From contig NZ_MTZV01000006.1 in assembly GCF_002362315.1 (NCBI RefSeq), positions 1,922,001-1,986,000 on the forward strand: a stretch of DNA of 64,000 bases, in the 5' to 3' direction. The DNA comes from Paraburkholderia acidicola. Its GTDB lineage: Bacteria > Pseudomonadota > Gammaproteobacteria > Burkholderiales > Burkholderiaceae. A program made the position numbers and the translations under genes. The notes under the pieces are model-generated. The model had not been told where the DNA came from and did not search any database. It was given only the letters and a program-made list of their open reading frames with translations. Of the stretch, positions 1 to 8,854 are shown piece after piece; position 1 is the first letter of the stretch, and every line of letters starts with the position of its first letter.

Positions 1-987
1 GATGGTTTCGGTATGGCGTCGGTGCGTTTCATCTGTGGTACGCAGACCGTGCACAAGCAACTGGAACGCGCACTCGCGGATTTCCTCCATACCGACGACT
101 GCATTCTGTATTCGAGCTGCTTCGACGCGAACGGCGGTCTGTTCGAAACGTTGCTCGACGAATCCGACGCGATCATCAGCGACGAACTGAATCACGCGAG
201 CATCATCGATGGTGTGCGTCTGTCGAAAGCGAAACGCTTTCGCTACAAGAACAACGATCTCGCCGATCTCGAAGCGAAGCTGCGCGAAGCCGATGCAGCG
301 GGCGCGCGCTTCAAGCTGATCGCCACCGACGGCGTATTTTCGATGGACGGCATCATCGCGGACCTCGCCGGCATCTGCGATCTCGCCGATCGTTACGGCG
401 CGCTCGTGATGGTCGACGATTCGCATGCAGTCGGCTTTATCGGCGAGCACGGCCGCGGTACACCCGAGCATTGCGGCGTGCTGTCGCGCGTCGACATCAT
501 CACCGGTACGCTCGGCAAGGCACTCGGTGGCGCGTCCGGTGGCTACGTTGCCGCGCGCAGCGAAGTCATTGAACTGCTGCGCCAGCGCTCGCGTCCCTAC
601 CTGTTCTCCAACACGCTAACGCCGAGCATCGCAGCCGCGTCGCTGAAAGTGCTCGAACTGCTCGCCAGCGATGAAGGTGCGCAACTGCGCGAACGCGTAC
701 GCGCGAACGGTGCCCACTTCCGTGATGCGATGAGCGCACTCGGCTTCACGCTCGTACCCGGCGAACACCCGATCATTCCCGTGATGCTTGGCGACGCGCA
801 ACTTGCGTCGCGCATGGCCGATGCACTGCTGCAGGAAGGCGTCTACGTGATCGGCTTCTCGTACCCGGTCGTGCCGAAAGGCCGCGCGCGCATCCGCACG
901 CAGATGAGCGCGGCGCATACGCCCGCACAGATCGACCAGGCTGTCGATGCATTCGCCCGTGTTGGCCGCTCGCTCGGCATCATTTGA
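1..987 (+). CDS. kbl: 2-amino-3-ketobutyrate CoA ligase (glycine C-acetyltransferase), 5'-truncated
   Basis: PLP-dependent enzyme that cleaves 2-amino-3-ketobutyrate with CoA to glycine and acetyl-CoA, the second step of threonine breakdown after Tdh. The frame is open from base 1, so about 70 N-terminal residues of the usual ~400 lie outside the window; the internal ATG at 13 is not the true start. Visible family features are the VDDSHAVGF segment and the PLP lysine in GTLGKALGG (codon 517-519). The stop lies 16 bp before tdh, giving the classic kbl-tdh operon. The adjacent Tdh makes other alpha-oxoamine synthases unlikely. Confidence 0.95.
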   Translation, partial: DGFGMASVRFICGTQTVHKQLERALADFLHTDDCILYSSCFDANGGLFETLLDESDAIISDELNHASIIDGVRLSKAKRFRYKNNDLADLEAKLREADAAGARFKLIATDGVFSMDGIIADLAGICDLADRYGALVMVDDSHAVGFIGEHGRGTPEHCGVLSRVDIITGTLGKALGGASGGYVAARSEVIELLRQRSRPYLFSNTLTPSIAAASLKVLELLASDEGAQLRERVRANGAHFRDAMSALGFTLVPGEHPIIPVMLGDAQLASRMADALLQEGVYVIGFSYPVVPKGRARIRTQMSAAHTPAQIDQAVDAFARVGRSLGII

Positions 988-1003
988 AGAATCAGAGGCA
1001 CAT

Positions 1004-2035
1004 ATGAAAGCACTTGCAAAACTCGAACGCGGGCCAGGCCTCACGCTCACGCGCGTGAAAAAACCTGAAGTCGGCCACAACGACGTGATGATCCGCATCA
1101 CGCGCACGGCGATCTGCGGCACCGATATTCATATCTGGAAGTGGGACGACTGGGCGCAGAAAACGATTCCTGTGCCGATGCACGTCGGTCACGAATACGT
1201 CGGTGAAATCGTCGAGATGGGCCAGGAGGTACGGGGCTTTTCGATTGGCGACCGGGTGTCCGGCGAAGGACACATCACGTGTGGTTTTTGCCGCAACTGT
1301 CGCGCGGGCCGGCGTCATCTGTGCCGCAATACGGTTGGCGTCGGTGTGAATCGTGAAGGTGCATTCGCCGAGTTTCTGGTGATCCCCGCGTTTAACGCGT
1401 TCAAGATTCCCGCCGATATCTCCGACGATCTCGCCGCGATTTTCGATCCGTTCGGCAACGCGACGCACACGGCGCTGTCGTTCAATCTTGTCGGTGAAGA
1501 CGTGTTGATTACCGGTGCCGGGCCGATCGGCATCATGGCTGTCGCGATCGCCAAGCACGTCGGTGCGCGCAACGTGGTGATCACCGACGTCAACGACTAC
1601 CGGCTCGAACTCGCGCGCAAGATGGGTGCGACCCGCGTGGTGAACGTACTGCACGAATCGCTGCGCGATGTGATGGACGATCTGCACATGACCGAGGGCT
1701 TCGATGTGGGCCTCGAAATGTCCGGTGTGCCGAGCGCGTTCACGAGCATGCTCGAGGCGATGAATCACGGCGGCAAGATTGCGCTGCTCGGTATTCTGCC
1801 CTCGCAGACCGCGATCGACTGGACCCAGGTGATCTTCAAAGGCCTTGAAATCAAGGGTGTTTACGGTCGGGAGATGTTCGAGACCTGGTACAAGATGGTC
1901 GCGATGTTGCAAAGCGGGCTCGATCTTTCGCCGATCCTCACGCACCGCTTCCCCGTCGACGACTATCAGCAAGCCTTCGCCACGATGCTTTCGGGCGAAA
2001 GCGGCAAGGTGATTCTCGACTGGACTGCCGCGTAA
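1004..2035 (+). CDS. tdh: L-threonine 3-dehydrogenase
   Basis: Zinc-dependent medium-chain dehydrogenase that oxidises L-threonine to 2-amino-3-ketobutyrate with NAD+, feeding Kbl. It is 343 residues, the usual length. Catalytic zinc ligands C38, H63 and E64 and structural-zinc cysteines C93, C96, C99 and C107 fall at the positions known for E. coli Tdh. The nucleotide-binding GAGPIG motif is present. The ATG at 1004 gives MKALAKLERG and follows a GAGG-like ribosome site; a longer in-frame reading from 947 would run back into kbl. Cytoplasmic and operonic with kbl. Confidence 0.97.
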   Translation: MKALAKLERGPGLTLTRVKKPEVGHNDVMIRITRTAICGTDIHIWKWDDWAQKTIPVPMHVGHEYVGEIVEMGQEVRGFSIGDRVSGEGHITCGFCRNCRAGRRHLCRNTVGVGVNREGAFAEFLVIPAFNAFKIPADISDDLAAIFDPFGNATHTALSFNLVGEDVLITGAGPIGIMAVAIAKHVGARNVVITDVNDYRLELARKMGATRVVNVLHESLRDVMDDLHMTEGFDVGLEMSGVPSAFTSMLEAMNHGGKIALLGILPSQTAIDWTQVIFKGLEIKGVYGREMFETWYKMVAMLQSGLDLSPILTHRFPVDDYQQAFATMLSGESGKVILDWTAA

Positions 2036-2058
2036 TAGCCATTTGGCCGCGGGCTGGT

Positions 2059-2718
2059 TTAGTTGCCAGCCGGCGGCCGCACGAACTCCGCCTGAATCCG
2101 CACGTGCACATCGTCGCCGACCGCGGGGTACCAGGTCCCCAATCCGAACTTTGAGCGGCTAAAGCGGCCTTCCGCCGAAAAGCCCAATGTGTCCTGCTTC
2201 GTCAGCGGATCGGGTGAGAAGCCGTTGAACGTGACATCGAGCGTGACCGGTTGCGTCACGTCACGAATGGTCAGATTGCCGGTGAGTGTGCCGCGCGCGT
2301 CGCCGGTGCGCTCGAACCGCGTGCTGACGAAGCGGATCTGCGGATGATTCGCGGCGTCGAACATATCCGCGCCTTTGACGAGCCGGTCGAGAATCGGCAC
2401 ATTCGTATCGACGCTATTGGCATCGATCGCGACCGTCACCTGGCTCTTGTCCAGTCCACCCTCATTCCAGTCGAGTTGCGCGTCCACACGATCGAACCGC
2501 ATCGTGAAGCGCGAATATTTCAAATGGTCGACGTCGAAGATCACGCTCCAGTGGTGCGGATCGAGTGTGTATTGCCCGGCAGGCACGCGGGCTTCCGTCT
2601 GGCTGACCGAATGCGTCACGACCTGGAGCGGCGTGCAGGCCGCGAGCGCAGCCACTGCGGCCACCACGGCCGCTGAAAACGTGCGTGCGAAAACAGCGCG
2701 GACTGAATGCGGGCTCAT
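2059..2718 (-). CDS. YceI-family lipoprotein (polyisoprenoid-binding-like)
   Basis: YceI-like lipocalin-fold protein of 219 residues. The N-terminus is a lipoprotein signal ending in LAAC, with C28 as the expected lipidation site, so the product should sit in the envelope. The mature part starts with the YceI pattern YTLDPHHWSVIFDVDHLKYS and contains the LTGNLTIRDVTQPV strand pair. YceI proteins bind isoprenoid-type lipids; the ligand here is unknown. I chose the ATG at 2718 because it places the signal peptide at the start; the open frame continues upstream to 3267 across the divergent TetR gene, which I reject. A shared promoter region suggests control by that TetR protein. Confidence 0.85.
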   Translation of the reverse strand: MSPHSVRAVFARTFSAAVVAAVAALAACTPLQVVTHSVSQTEARVPAGQYTLDPHHWSVIFDVDHLKYSRFTMRFDRVDAQLDWNEGGLDKSQVTVAIDANSVDTNVPILDRLVKGADMFDAANHPQIRFVSTRFERTGDARGTLTGNLTIRDVTQPVTLDVTFNGFSPDPLTKQDTLGFSAEGRFSRSKFGLGTWYPAVGDDVHVRIQAEFVRPPAGN

Positions 2719-2836
2719 GAACGGGTATCCGGTGAAGGGGGCGATGCCACGATAACCGATCTGGCGCAATCGTGACGGCACCGCGCCAATGTGCACCTGC
2801 ACGCAGCAGCAAGACACTACGTCGAACATGGGTTGC

Positions 2837-2865
2837 TTGACATGGTGGAATGATCGTTCTACCGT
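2837..2865 (+). promoter_or_regulatory. Probable promoter and operator of the TetR gene (leaderless transcript?)
   Basis: A perfect -35 TTGACA (2837-2842) is followed after 17 bp by TACCGT (2860-2865). Between and over them lies an imperfect palindrome, GGTGGAATGATCGTTCTACC (2844-2863), centred on GATC, the kind of site a TetR dimer binds. The predicted transcript start falls at or beside the ATG at 2872, and no Shine-Dalgarno precedes that ATG. Autorepression and repression of the divergent YceI gene are inferred. Confidence 0.5.
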
Positions 2866-2871
2866 TCGCAC

Positions 2872-3516
2872 ATGACGACTTCCACTGACCCACAAACCAC
2901 CGCCGGCGCACGCGAACGGCTGCTCGACGCAGCTGAAGCGCTGATTTACGCAGACGGCATCCATGCCACCGGTGTGGACGCGATCGTCCGGTTGTCCGGT
3001 ACCGCACGCAAAAGCTTCTATACGCACTTCGAATCGAAGGACGCGCTGGTAGCGGCTGCACTGGAGCGACGCGACGAACGTTGGATGAAGTGGTTCATCG
3101 CCGGTACCGAACAGCGTGGGCGTACCCCGCGCACCCGTCTGCTCGGCATGTTCGACGTGTTGCGTGAGTGGTTCGCCTCCGACAACTTTCATGGCTGCGC
3201 CTTCCTGAATGCATCCGGCGAAATCGCCACGGCAGACGACCCGATCCGCGTCGTCGCGCGCGAGCACAAGGAGCGCCTGCTCGATTTCGTGCGTTCGGTG
3301 TGCGATGAGTACGCGGCGTCAGGTGGCGTGAGCGGTAGAGGTGCCGCGCGCCTGTCGCGTCAGTGGTTGATCCTGATCGACGGGGCGATCGGGGTGGCGC
3401 TCGTCAGCGGCGAGCCCGATGCCGCACTCGATGCCTGCGCCGCTGCCGAACAACTGCTCGATGCCGCGTCTGCTTCTGTGGCAACGCGCTCGCACACGCG
3501 ACGCGAATCAACCTGA
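2872..3516 (+). CDS. TetR/AcrR-family transcriptional regulator
   Basis: DNA-binding repressor of 214 residues. The N-terminal helix-turn-helix reads ERLLDAAEALIYADGIHATG followed by GTARKSFYTHFESKDALV, the TetR signature, at about residues 14-61. The C-terminal ligand domain is not diagnostic. Transcribed divergently from the YceI-like lipoprotein; the DUF1348-type gene starts 45 bp downstream and may be co-transcribed. A palindrome over its own promoter suggests autoregulation. The inducer is unknown. Confidence 0.92.
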   Translation: MTTSTDPQTTAGARERLLDAAEALIYADGIHATGVDAIVRLSGTARKSFYTHFESKDALVAAALERRDERWMKWFIAGTEQRGRTPRTRLLGMFDVLREWFASDNFHGCAFLNASGEIATADDPIRVVAREHKERLLDFVRSVCDEYAASGGVSGRGAARLSRQWLILIDGAIGVALVSGEPDAALDACAAAEQLLDAASASVATRSHTRREST

Positions 3517-3561
3517 TCTCTAGTGACTTCATCGACCTTAGCCACAACCCAAGGACCCACC

Positions 3562-4041
3562 ATGAGCAACCCCATCGAAACCCGCCCCCCCGTTCCACCA
3601 TTCACACGCGAAACCGCGATCCAGAAAGTGCGAGCCGCCGAAGACGGCTGGAACACCCGCGACCCCGAGCGCGTATCGCTGGCCTACACGCCGCAGAGCG
3701 CGTGGCGCAACCGCGCGGAATTCGTCACCGGGCGCGCGGAAATCGTGGGCCTGCTGCGCCGTAAGTGGGCGAAGGAGCTGGACTACCGGTTGATCAAGGA
3801 GCTGTGGGCGTTCACCGACAATCGCATCGCGGTGCGCTTCGCCTATGAATGGCACGACGATTCCGGTAACTGGTTTCGCTCGTATGGCAACGAGAACTGG
3901 GAGTTCGACGAGCACGGCCTGATGGCGCGTCGCCATGCGAGTATCAACGACCTGCCGATCCGCGAAACCGATCGCCTGTACCGCTGGCCGCTGGGGCGTC
4001 GCCCCGACGATCATCCTGGTCTGTCGGACCTCGGTCTCTGA
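3562..4041 (+). CDS. DUF1348 / NTF2-like (SnoaL-fold) protein
   Basis: A 159-residue cytoplasmic protein of the nuclear transport factor 2-like fold. Recognisable blocks are AEDGWNTRDPERVSLAYTP, FRSYGNENWEFDEHGLM and RRHASINDLPI, which I recall from the DUF1348 family. No catalytic function is established for the family. The ATG at 3562 has AAGGA at 3551-3555. It follows the TetR gene on the same strand, so TetR control is plausible. Confidence 0.85.
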   Translation: MSNPIETRPPVPPFTRETAIQKVRAAEDGWNTRDPERVSLAYTPQSAWRNRAEFVTGRAEIVGLLRRKWAKELDYRLIKELWAFTDNRIAVRFAYEWHDDSGNWFRSYGNENWEFDEHGLMARRHASINDLPIRETDRLYRWPLGRRPDDHPGLSDLGL

Positions 4042-4301
4042 AACACGCTGCGCCATCAGACACTGATCCCGCTTGCGGTGAATGCCCGTGCGGCATTCAC
4101 CAGCTTGCCATCAGGCTCCGCTATTGTTCCCTCTCCTGATTGCCGGCCGCGGTTTGCTTGCCGTCGCAGGTCGCGTACCCGTCGTCCAGAGTAAGCCCTC
4201 CACCGTGCCCGCGGCCCGTTGAGGTACAGTGCGACGGGCACCGCCCAACTCAATCGACATCACCATCGTGACACCGGCGCTCGACCGGTGACGGAGAAGA
4301 C

Positions 4302-4826
4302 ATGCGCTTTTGGCACACGAGAAACAGAACAAGGCGCGTGGTTGCGCTTGCCGCATTCGTCGCCGGCCTGGCGACGACCTCGATGGCTCATGCAGCCGAC
4401 TGGTGCAGCGGCGGCGTCTGGGTCGACGCGATGCTCGGCTCGTATCACATCGATCCCGATCCCGGTAAGCACTTCGAGCAGTTCAATCCTGGCCTCGGCG
4501 TCGAATGCTGGCTCGGTAACGAATGGGCGGTAACCGGCGGCGGCTTTCGCAATTCGCTACGTCGTCCGTCGTGGTACGGCGGTGGTGTCTGGGCACCGGA
4601 GTTTCTGCACTGGGGCTACATCCGGCTCGCCGCGATGGGCGGCATCATTTCCGGCTACAACTACGGCAACTGGGGCCTCGGCCGCAATCACACGATCGGC
4701 CCTGTCGCTGCGCCGATCGTGATGGTGGAATACAAGCGCGTTGGGGCAAACTTCATCGTCATCCCACCGATCCCTTCCGACGATCTCCCGTTCACGATCG
4801 GCTTTCAGGTGAAGGTGCGGTTCTAG
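4302..4826 (+). CDS. Small exported outer-membrane-like protein, unknown function
   Basis: A 174-residue protein with a clear signal peptide (basic start, hydrophobic stretch, AHA cleavage site near residue 31). The mature part is rich in Trp, Tyr and Gly with alternating strand-like segments and ends in aromatic-terminated VKVRF, typical of a small outer-membrane beta-barrel. The layout recalls PagP-type barrels, but I cannot identify catalytic residues and do not name it. GGAGA precedes the ATG. Its stop overlaps the stop of the convergent CoA-transferase in the sequence CTAG. Confidence 0.7.
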   Translation: MRFWHTRNRTRRVVALAAFVAGLATTSMAHAADWCSGGVWVDAMLGSYHIDPDPGKHFEQFNPGLGVECWLGNEWAVTGGGFRNSLRRPSWYGGGVWAPEFLHWGYIRLAAMGGIISGYNYGNWGLGRNHTIGPVAAPIVMVEYKRVGANFIVIPPIPSDDLPFTIGFQVKVRF

Positions 4827-6289
4827 CGCACATGCGTGCCTGACGACTCGCGAGGCAACCACTCCGCGCGATTGCCACCGAGCACCGGAATCGTCTTGTC
4901 CCAGCGAGGCGGTGTTTCGGACATACGGATGACTGGTCCCAGGCTGCGCAGGTCGCCGAACGGCGTGCCGAAGTCGTCCACGGCGTACTGGTTGAACACC
5001 TCCGGCGATAAACGTCCAGGCGCGTTCTCAAAACGGTCGATCAATCCCTGCCGTTGCAACAGCATCGCGGACTGACATAGCGACACCTGCACGTGATAAC
5101 TGCCCCCTTCCCGTGCCCGACGGGCCAGGGCCAGCATCGTACCGAAGGCCGCCAGGAAGCCGGTGAGGAAATCGCACAGATACACGGGCGTCAGCTTCGG
5201 TTGCCCCGCTTTCGTTGCCGTGCCCTGGATGTCGCAAACGCCTGTCACGGCCTGAGCCACCTGATCCCAGCCGGCCCGGTCCGCGAACGGGCCGCCGGAG
5301 CCATAGCAGTTCACGCTGACGTGGACGAGCCCTGGACGTAGCTTCACCAGGTCATCGATACCCAAACCGTGTGAAGCGAGACGATGCGGCCGGTAACCGT
5401 CGATAAACACATCGGCATCGCCGGCAAGCTCTCTTAACCGGGCGGCATCTGTTGGAACATTGATGTCGAGGAAGCAGCTTCGCTTCCCATGACTGGTGTC
5501 GCGTACGAAGGGCGGCACCTGAGGCAGTTGCGGCGCCGTCACCATCAGGACATCGGCACCATGCTCCGCCAGACCGATCCCGGCCGTCGGCCCCGCGAGG
5601 ATGCGGGTCAGGTCGAGCACCCGGATGCCAGAAGCTGGCTGCGCACCGCCAGCCGGTAGCGGCAACGGCTCGCTGTCGGCCACCTTCGTAATTTCGACGA
5701 CAGGTCGGGCCGCGAGCCAGGCACCGTGTGGATGCGCGAGCCATTCCTCGGGCGTGCGCACGATTCCGCCGCAGGCATTCGCCGCAGCGATCGCCTCTTC
5801 CAGATCGTCGGCTTGCCAGCGGCGCACCGCCTCAGCCACCGACCCCGGCGTTTTCTCGCATTTCAGGACGTCGAGTACACGACGCTCGAGATGCGGCAGG
5901 TTGAAATGTGGCAGGAACCAGCGGCCATCGGCGGTCTGCCAGGGCTGGGTCAGCGACACCATCTGTTCAAGGGAGTCCGCGATCGGCGCGGGTCGATATT
6001 CCCCGTCACTTCCCCTGACGAGCGTCATATCTTCCCCGCCCAGGGACGTGGCGGCCGCCGCCATGACATCGACACCAATCGACTGTCGACGCCCGGTGCG
6101 CAATTCCCACAGATCGTTTGCCGCAACCGCTCGTGCGGCGAGCGCGCTCGCCAACGTCTCGCCGATCCGAAAAGGCGACGCAAACATCGGGTCAGCACCC
6201 GTGATAGCGACTTCGTTTTGCGAAATGTCCTTGCCCGCGCGGATCGCCATCAGTTCGCGGAATGCTTCCGGTTTTTCTGTCATCGTCAT
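4823..6289 (-). CDS. Type III CoA-transferase (CaiB/BaiF family)
   Basis: Moves CoA between carboxylic acids; 488 residues, longer than the ~400 of formyl-CoA transferase because of an extra N-terminal region. Family features include RVLDLTRILAGPTAG, the GYRPHRLASHGLG segment, and the AGWDQVAQAVTG block whose Asp aligns with the catalytic aspartate of family III enzymes. The ATG at 6289 is preceded by AAAGGA at 8-nt spacing; a second in-frame ATG is at 6283. It is divergent from a LysR gene, its probable regulator. The substrate is not deducible. Confidence 0.88.
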   Translation of the reverse strand: MTMTEKPEAFRELMAIRAGKDISQNEVAITGADPMFASPFRIGETLASALAARAVAANDLWELRTGRRQSIGVDVMAAAATSLGGEDMTLVRGSDGEYRPAPIADSLEQMVSLTQPWQTADGRWFLPHFNLPHLERRVLDVLKCEKTPGSVAEAVRRWQADDLEEAIAAANACGGIVRTPEEWLAHPHGAWLAARPVVEITKVADSEPLPLPAGGAQPASGIRVLDLTRILAGPTAGIGLAEHGADVLMVTAPQLPQVPPFVRDTSHGKRSCFLDINVPTDAARLRELAGDADVFIDGYRPHRLASHGLGIDDLVKLRPGLVHVSVNCYGSGGPFADRAGWDQVAQAVTGVCDIQGTATKAGQPKLTPVYLCDFLTGFLAAFGTMLALARRAREGGSYHVQVSLCQSAMLLQRQGLIDRFENAPGRLSPEVFNQYAVDDFGTPFGDLRSLGPVIRMSETPPRWDKTIPVLGGNRAEWLPRESSGTHVR

Positions 6290-6417
6290 GATCCATATCC
6301 TTTGTTTGATCTTCGATCGCGTCCGATACGCAACCAGCACTTGCAGAATCGACGTACTGAGCTTAGCATCTCGATTAGAGAATAACAAAGTTAACTTGTT
6401 CTTAATTTGAGAAATAC

Positions 6418-7299
6418 ATGGATCACTCGACTCTGGAAATTTTTTGCGCCGTTGCGGAGGAGCTCAGCATCACCCGGGCAGCCCAGCGGCTCGGCCGGGT
6501 GCAGTCCAACGTCACGACGCGCGTTCAACAGCTCGAAGAAGAACTCGGGGTGACGCTGTTCGTGCGGGAAAACAAGAGAATGCAGTTGTCACCGCAGGGT
6601 GAAAAATTTCTCGGCTATGCAAAAGGGATGCTGGCGCTGGCAGAAGAAGCGCGTCAGATTCTTCGCCCCGGACAACCCGAAGGTCTGCTGCGCATAGGGG
6701 CAATGGAAAGCACGGTCGCGAGCCGTCTGCCGGAGCCGCTCGCGCGCTATCACCAGATGTGGCCTCGCGTGCAGCTTCGGTTGAGTACCGCCCCGTCTCG
6801 TCAGCTCGTCGATGCATTGAAAGATCGCACGCTGGACTGCGCATTCGCGGCGCTTCCGCTCTCAACCGGCGAAACGCCGCAAGACCTGGCCGAACTGGGA
6901 CTGACGGGATTGCGCGTCTACACCGAACAACTGGTGCTGGTATTGCCGCCGGATCACCCCCCGGTGCGAGCGGCGTCTGAGCTGAGAATCCATTCTCTCG
7001 CGGCGTTCAAACAGGGCTGCACCTATCGATCGATCGCAGAAGACTGGCTGCGTTCGCAACCGAGCGATGCCGTTATCGATGTCCAGGAGGTCGGTTCGTA
7101 TCACGCCATGCTTGCTTGTGTTGCGTCGGGGTCGTGCATCAGTTTTATCCCGCGCAGCGTGATCGAACTGGCGCGCGAAACAACCCGGTTCCGCCAGAAG
7201 CCAATCGGCAACGCCGATACATGGATGATCTGGCGCAACGGCTATGAAACACCTGCGCTTAACGCATTCCGTGAAGCGTTAGCGTTGGCCCATGACTGA
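6418..7299 (+). CDS. LysR-family transcriptional regulator, divergent from the CoA-transferase
   Basis: A 293-residue LysR protein. The winged helix is residues 1-60 (LEIFCAVAEELSITRAAQRL, then QLEEELGVTLFVRENKRMQL), followed by a two-lobed effector domain starting near GLLRIGAMESTVASRLPEPL. The 128-bp gap to the CoA-transferase should hold both promoters and the LysR site. The family normally activates the divergent gene in response to a small molecule; the inducer is unknown. Confidence 0.93.
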   Translation: MDHSTLEIFCAVAEELSITRAAQRLGRVQSNVTTRVQQLEEELGVTLFVRENKRMQLSPQGEKFLGYAKGMLALAEEARQILRPGQPEGLLRIGAMESTVASRLPEPLARYHQMWPRVQLRLSTAPSRQLVDALKDRTLDCAFAALPLSTGETPQDLAELGLTGLRVYTEQLVLVLPPDHPPVRAASELRIHSLAAFKQGCTYRSIAEDWLRSQPSDAVIDVQEVGSYHAMLACVASGSCISFIPRSVIELARETTRFRQKPIGNADTWMIWRNGYETPALNAFREALALAHD

Positions 7300-7699
7300 A
7301 GGTGAGATTTTTCGGGAGCACTGTATCGAGCGATTGAAGACGCTGACGCACCGGGACGCGCCACAAACGCATGAGTCACGCGACCGATGCCAGTTGCATG
7401 ATTTCATTATTTGCGAAGCCGCAAATATCCATTTCCAGATCCAGCAATTTACGAGTATTACGCGCCGCTGGTTGCTAATCGACCGGATCGATCTGCGTCG
7501 CATGGGGATTAGTCGATATACGGCGATACTTTCGTTTAGTGAAACGGTGTCCACATTGCATTGCCAGGTCATCGCACCGAAGATAAAAAACTTGCAATGT
7601 TCATGACATGCCTGTCGATGCCATGCGCGGTTTATTCTAGGGCCGCTTCAACCGATTCAACCGACTCTCCGGTTAGCCCCCAACCTCACGCAGATCACT
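7300..7699. other. 400-bp intergenic region between two LysR genes
   Basis: Holds only short frames with no ribosome site or recognisable product. It is less GC-rich than its flanks and presumably carries the promoter of the downstream LysR gene. I see no convincing terminator, repeat or RNA gene. Confidence 0.5.
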
Positions 7700-8599
7700 G
7701 TGAAGAACGCCACTTTGCGTCAACTCAAGACTTTCGAAACCGTTGCACGTCGCCTGAGTTTTTCCCGTGCGGCCAATGAGTTGCACCTATCACCGCCGGC
7801 AGTCTCGACGCAGATCAAGCATCTCGAAGAGCACGCGGGCGTTGCGCTCTTCGAGCAGCTTGGAAAGAAGATTTACCTCACGCCCGCGGGGCAGGAAATG
7901 CTCCACCACAGTCGCGCGATCATTCACTGCTTCCGCGAAGCGGAAGAGACCCTGGCGAAGATCAGGAGCCTCGCTGGAGGTAACCTGAGCGTCGGTGTCA
8001 TCAGCACGGGGGGTTATCACTTGCCGCGGCTGCTGGCCGGGTTTTCGAACCAGAACGAAGCGGTCGAACTGGATCTGAGGGTGGAGAATCACGATGGTCT
8101 GTTATGTCGTCTCGAAGAGAACCGGATCGATCTTGCCATCATGGTCGACGCGCCAGCGGAATCGAAATTCATCAGCACGCCCTTCGCACCGCACGCGTTT
8201 TTCATCGTTGCGTCGCCGCAGCATTCGCAGGTTGGCAAGCAGCACATCGACCTTTCTGATCTGAGGAACGAACGATTTATCGTGCGTGAAGAAGGTTCGG
8301 ACACGTGGTATGCGATGCAGCAGTGCTTCAACGGTCGACTCGCACTGAATGATCCACTCGAAATCAGCAATACCGAGGCCATCAAGCAAGCCGTGATCGC
8401 CGGAATGGGCATCAGTTTTCTGTCTGCCCACACCGTCACGCTGGAACTGCAGGCCGGTGTGCTTGCTGTGCTCGATGTCGAGGGTTTTCCGGTGCTTCGC
8501 AAGTGGCATGTCGTTCACCGGGCGGACAAGCAACTGGCACCCGTCGCGCAGGCCTTCAAGGCGTTTTTGCTCGCAGAAGGCGCAACGCATGCCAGTTGA
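7700..8599 (+). CDS. LysR-family regulator (CbbR-like), next to the oxalate decarboxylase operon
   Basis: A 299-residue LysR protein starting at GTG 7700. The N-terminus has LRQLKTFETVARRLSFSRAA and a CbbR-like AVSTQIKHLEEHAGVALFEQ recognition region; the effector domain begins at about residue 90. It ends 14 bp from the convergent tatA gene, so it faces the oxdC-mntH-tatA operon tail to tail. Regulation of that operon is possible from proximity only. Confidence 0.92.
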   Translation: MKNATLRQLKTFETVARRLSFSRAANELHLSPPAVSTQIKHLEEHAGVALFEQLGKKIYLTPAGQEMLHHSRAIIHCFREAEETLAKIRSLAGGNLSVGVISTGGYHLPRLLAGFSNQNEAVELDLRVENHDGLLCRLEENRIDLAIMVDAPAESKFISTPFAPHAFFIVASPQHSQVGKQHIDLSDLRNERFIVREEGSDTWYAMQQCFNGRLALNDPLEISNTEAIKQAVIAGMGISFLSAHTVTLELQAGVLAVLDVEGFPVLRKWHVVHRADKQLAPVAQAFKAFLLAEGATHAS

Positions 8600-8613
8600 T
8601 GAGGTGCCGCCGG

Positions 8614-8820
8614 TCAGCGATCTGCTGTGTGAGCATCCGCATCTGCAACGGTTGCGACCGGCGATTGCGGCCCACCAGCCGTTTCAGCATTCACCGCGTC
8701 CTTGAAGCCACGAATCGCCGCACCGAGATCGCCACCCGCGGTGCGCAGCTTCCTGGTCCCGAAGACCAGCGACACGATCAGCGCGACAATCAGCCAGTGC
8801 CAGATGCTTATCGAACCCAT
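8614..8820 (-). CDS. tatA: TatA/E-type twin-arginine translocase subunit (accessory paralogue)
   Basis: A 68-residue protein with the TatA layout: a short N-terminal transmembrane helix (WHWLIVALIVSLVFG), a hinge, the amphipathic helix GGDLGAAIRGFKDAV and a disordered tail. TatA oligomers form the passage for folded Tat substrates. No tatB or tatC is nearby, so this is a stand-alone extra copy. It is the last gene of an operon whose first gene encodes a Tat substrate, which suggests an export role for that enzyme. Confidence 0.9.
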   Translation of the reverse strand: MGSISIWHWLIVALIVSLVFGTRKLRTAGGDLGAAIRGFKDAVNAETAGGPQSPVATVADADAHTADR

Positions 8821-8854
8821 GATGTTGCTCCTCGAATCATTCCACTCATTCCAC

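Noticed and set aside
992..1972. Long minus-strand frame opposite tdh.
   Set aside because: Shadow frame in GC-rich coding DNA; tdh is unambiguous.
2045..2078. Imperfect GC-rich hairpin between tdh and the YceI-like gene.
   Set aside because: It contains mismatches, overlaps a stop codon and has no T-run.
2719..3267. Upstream extension of the YceI-like frame.
   Set aside because: It would overlap the TetR gene fully and bury the lipoprotein signal inside the protein.
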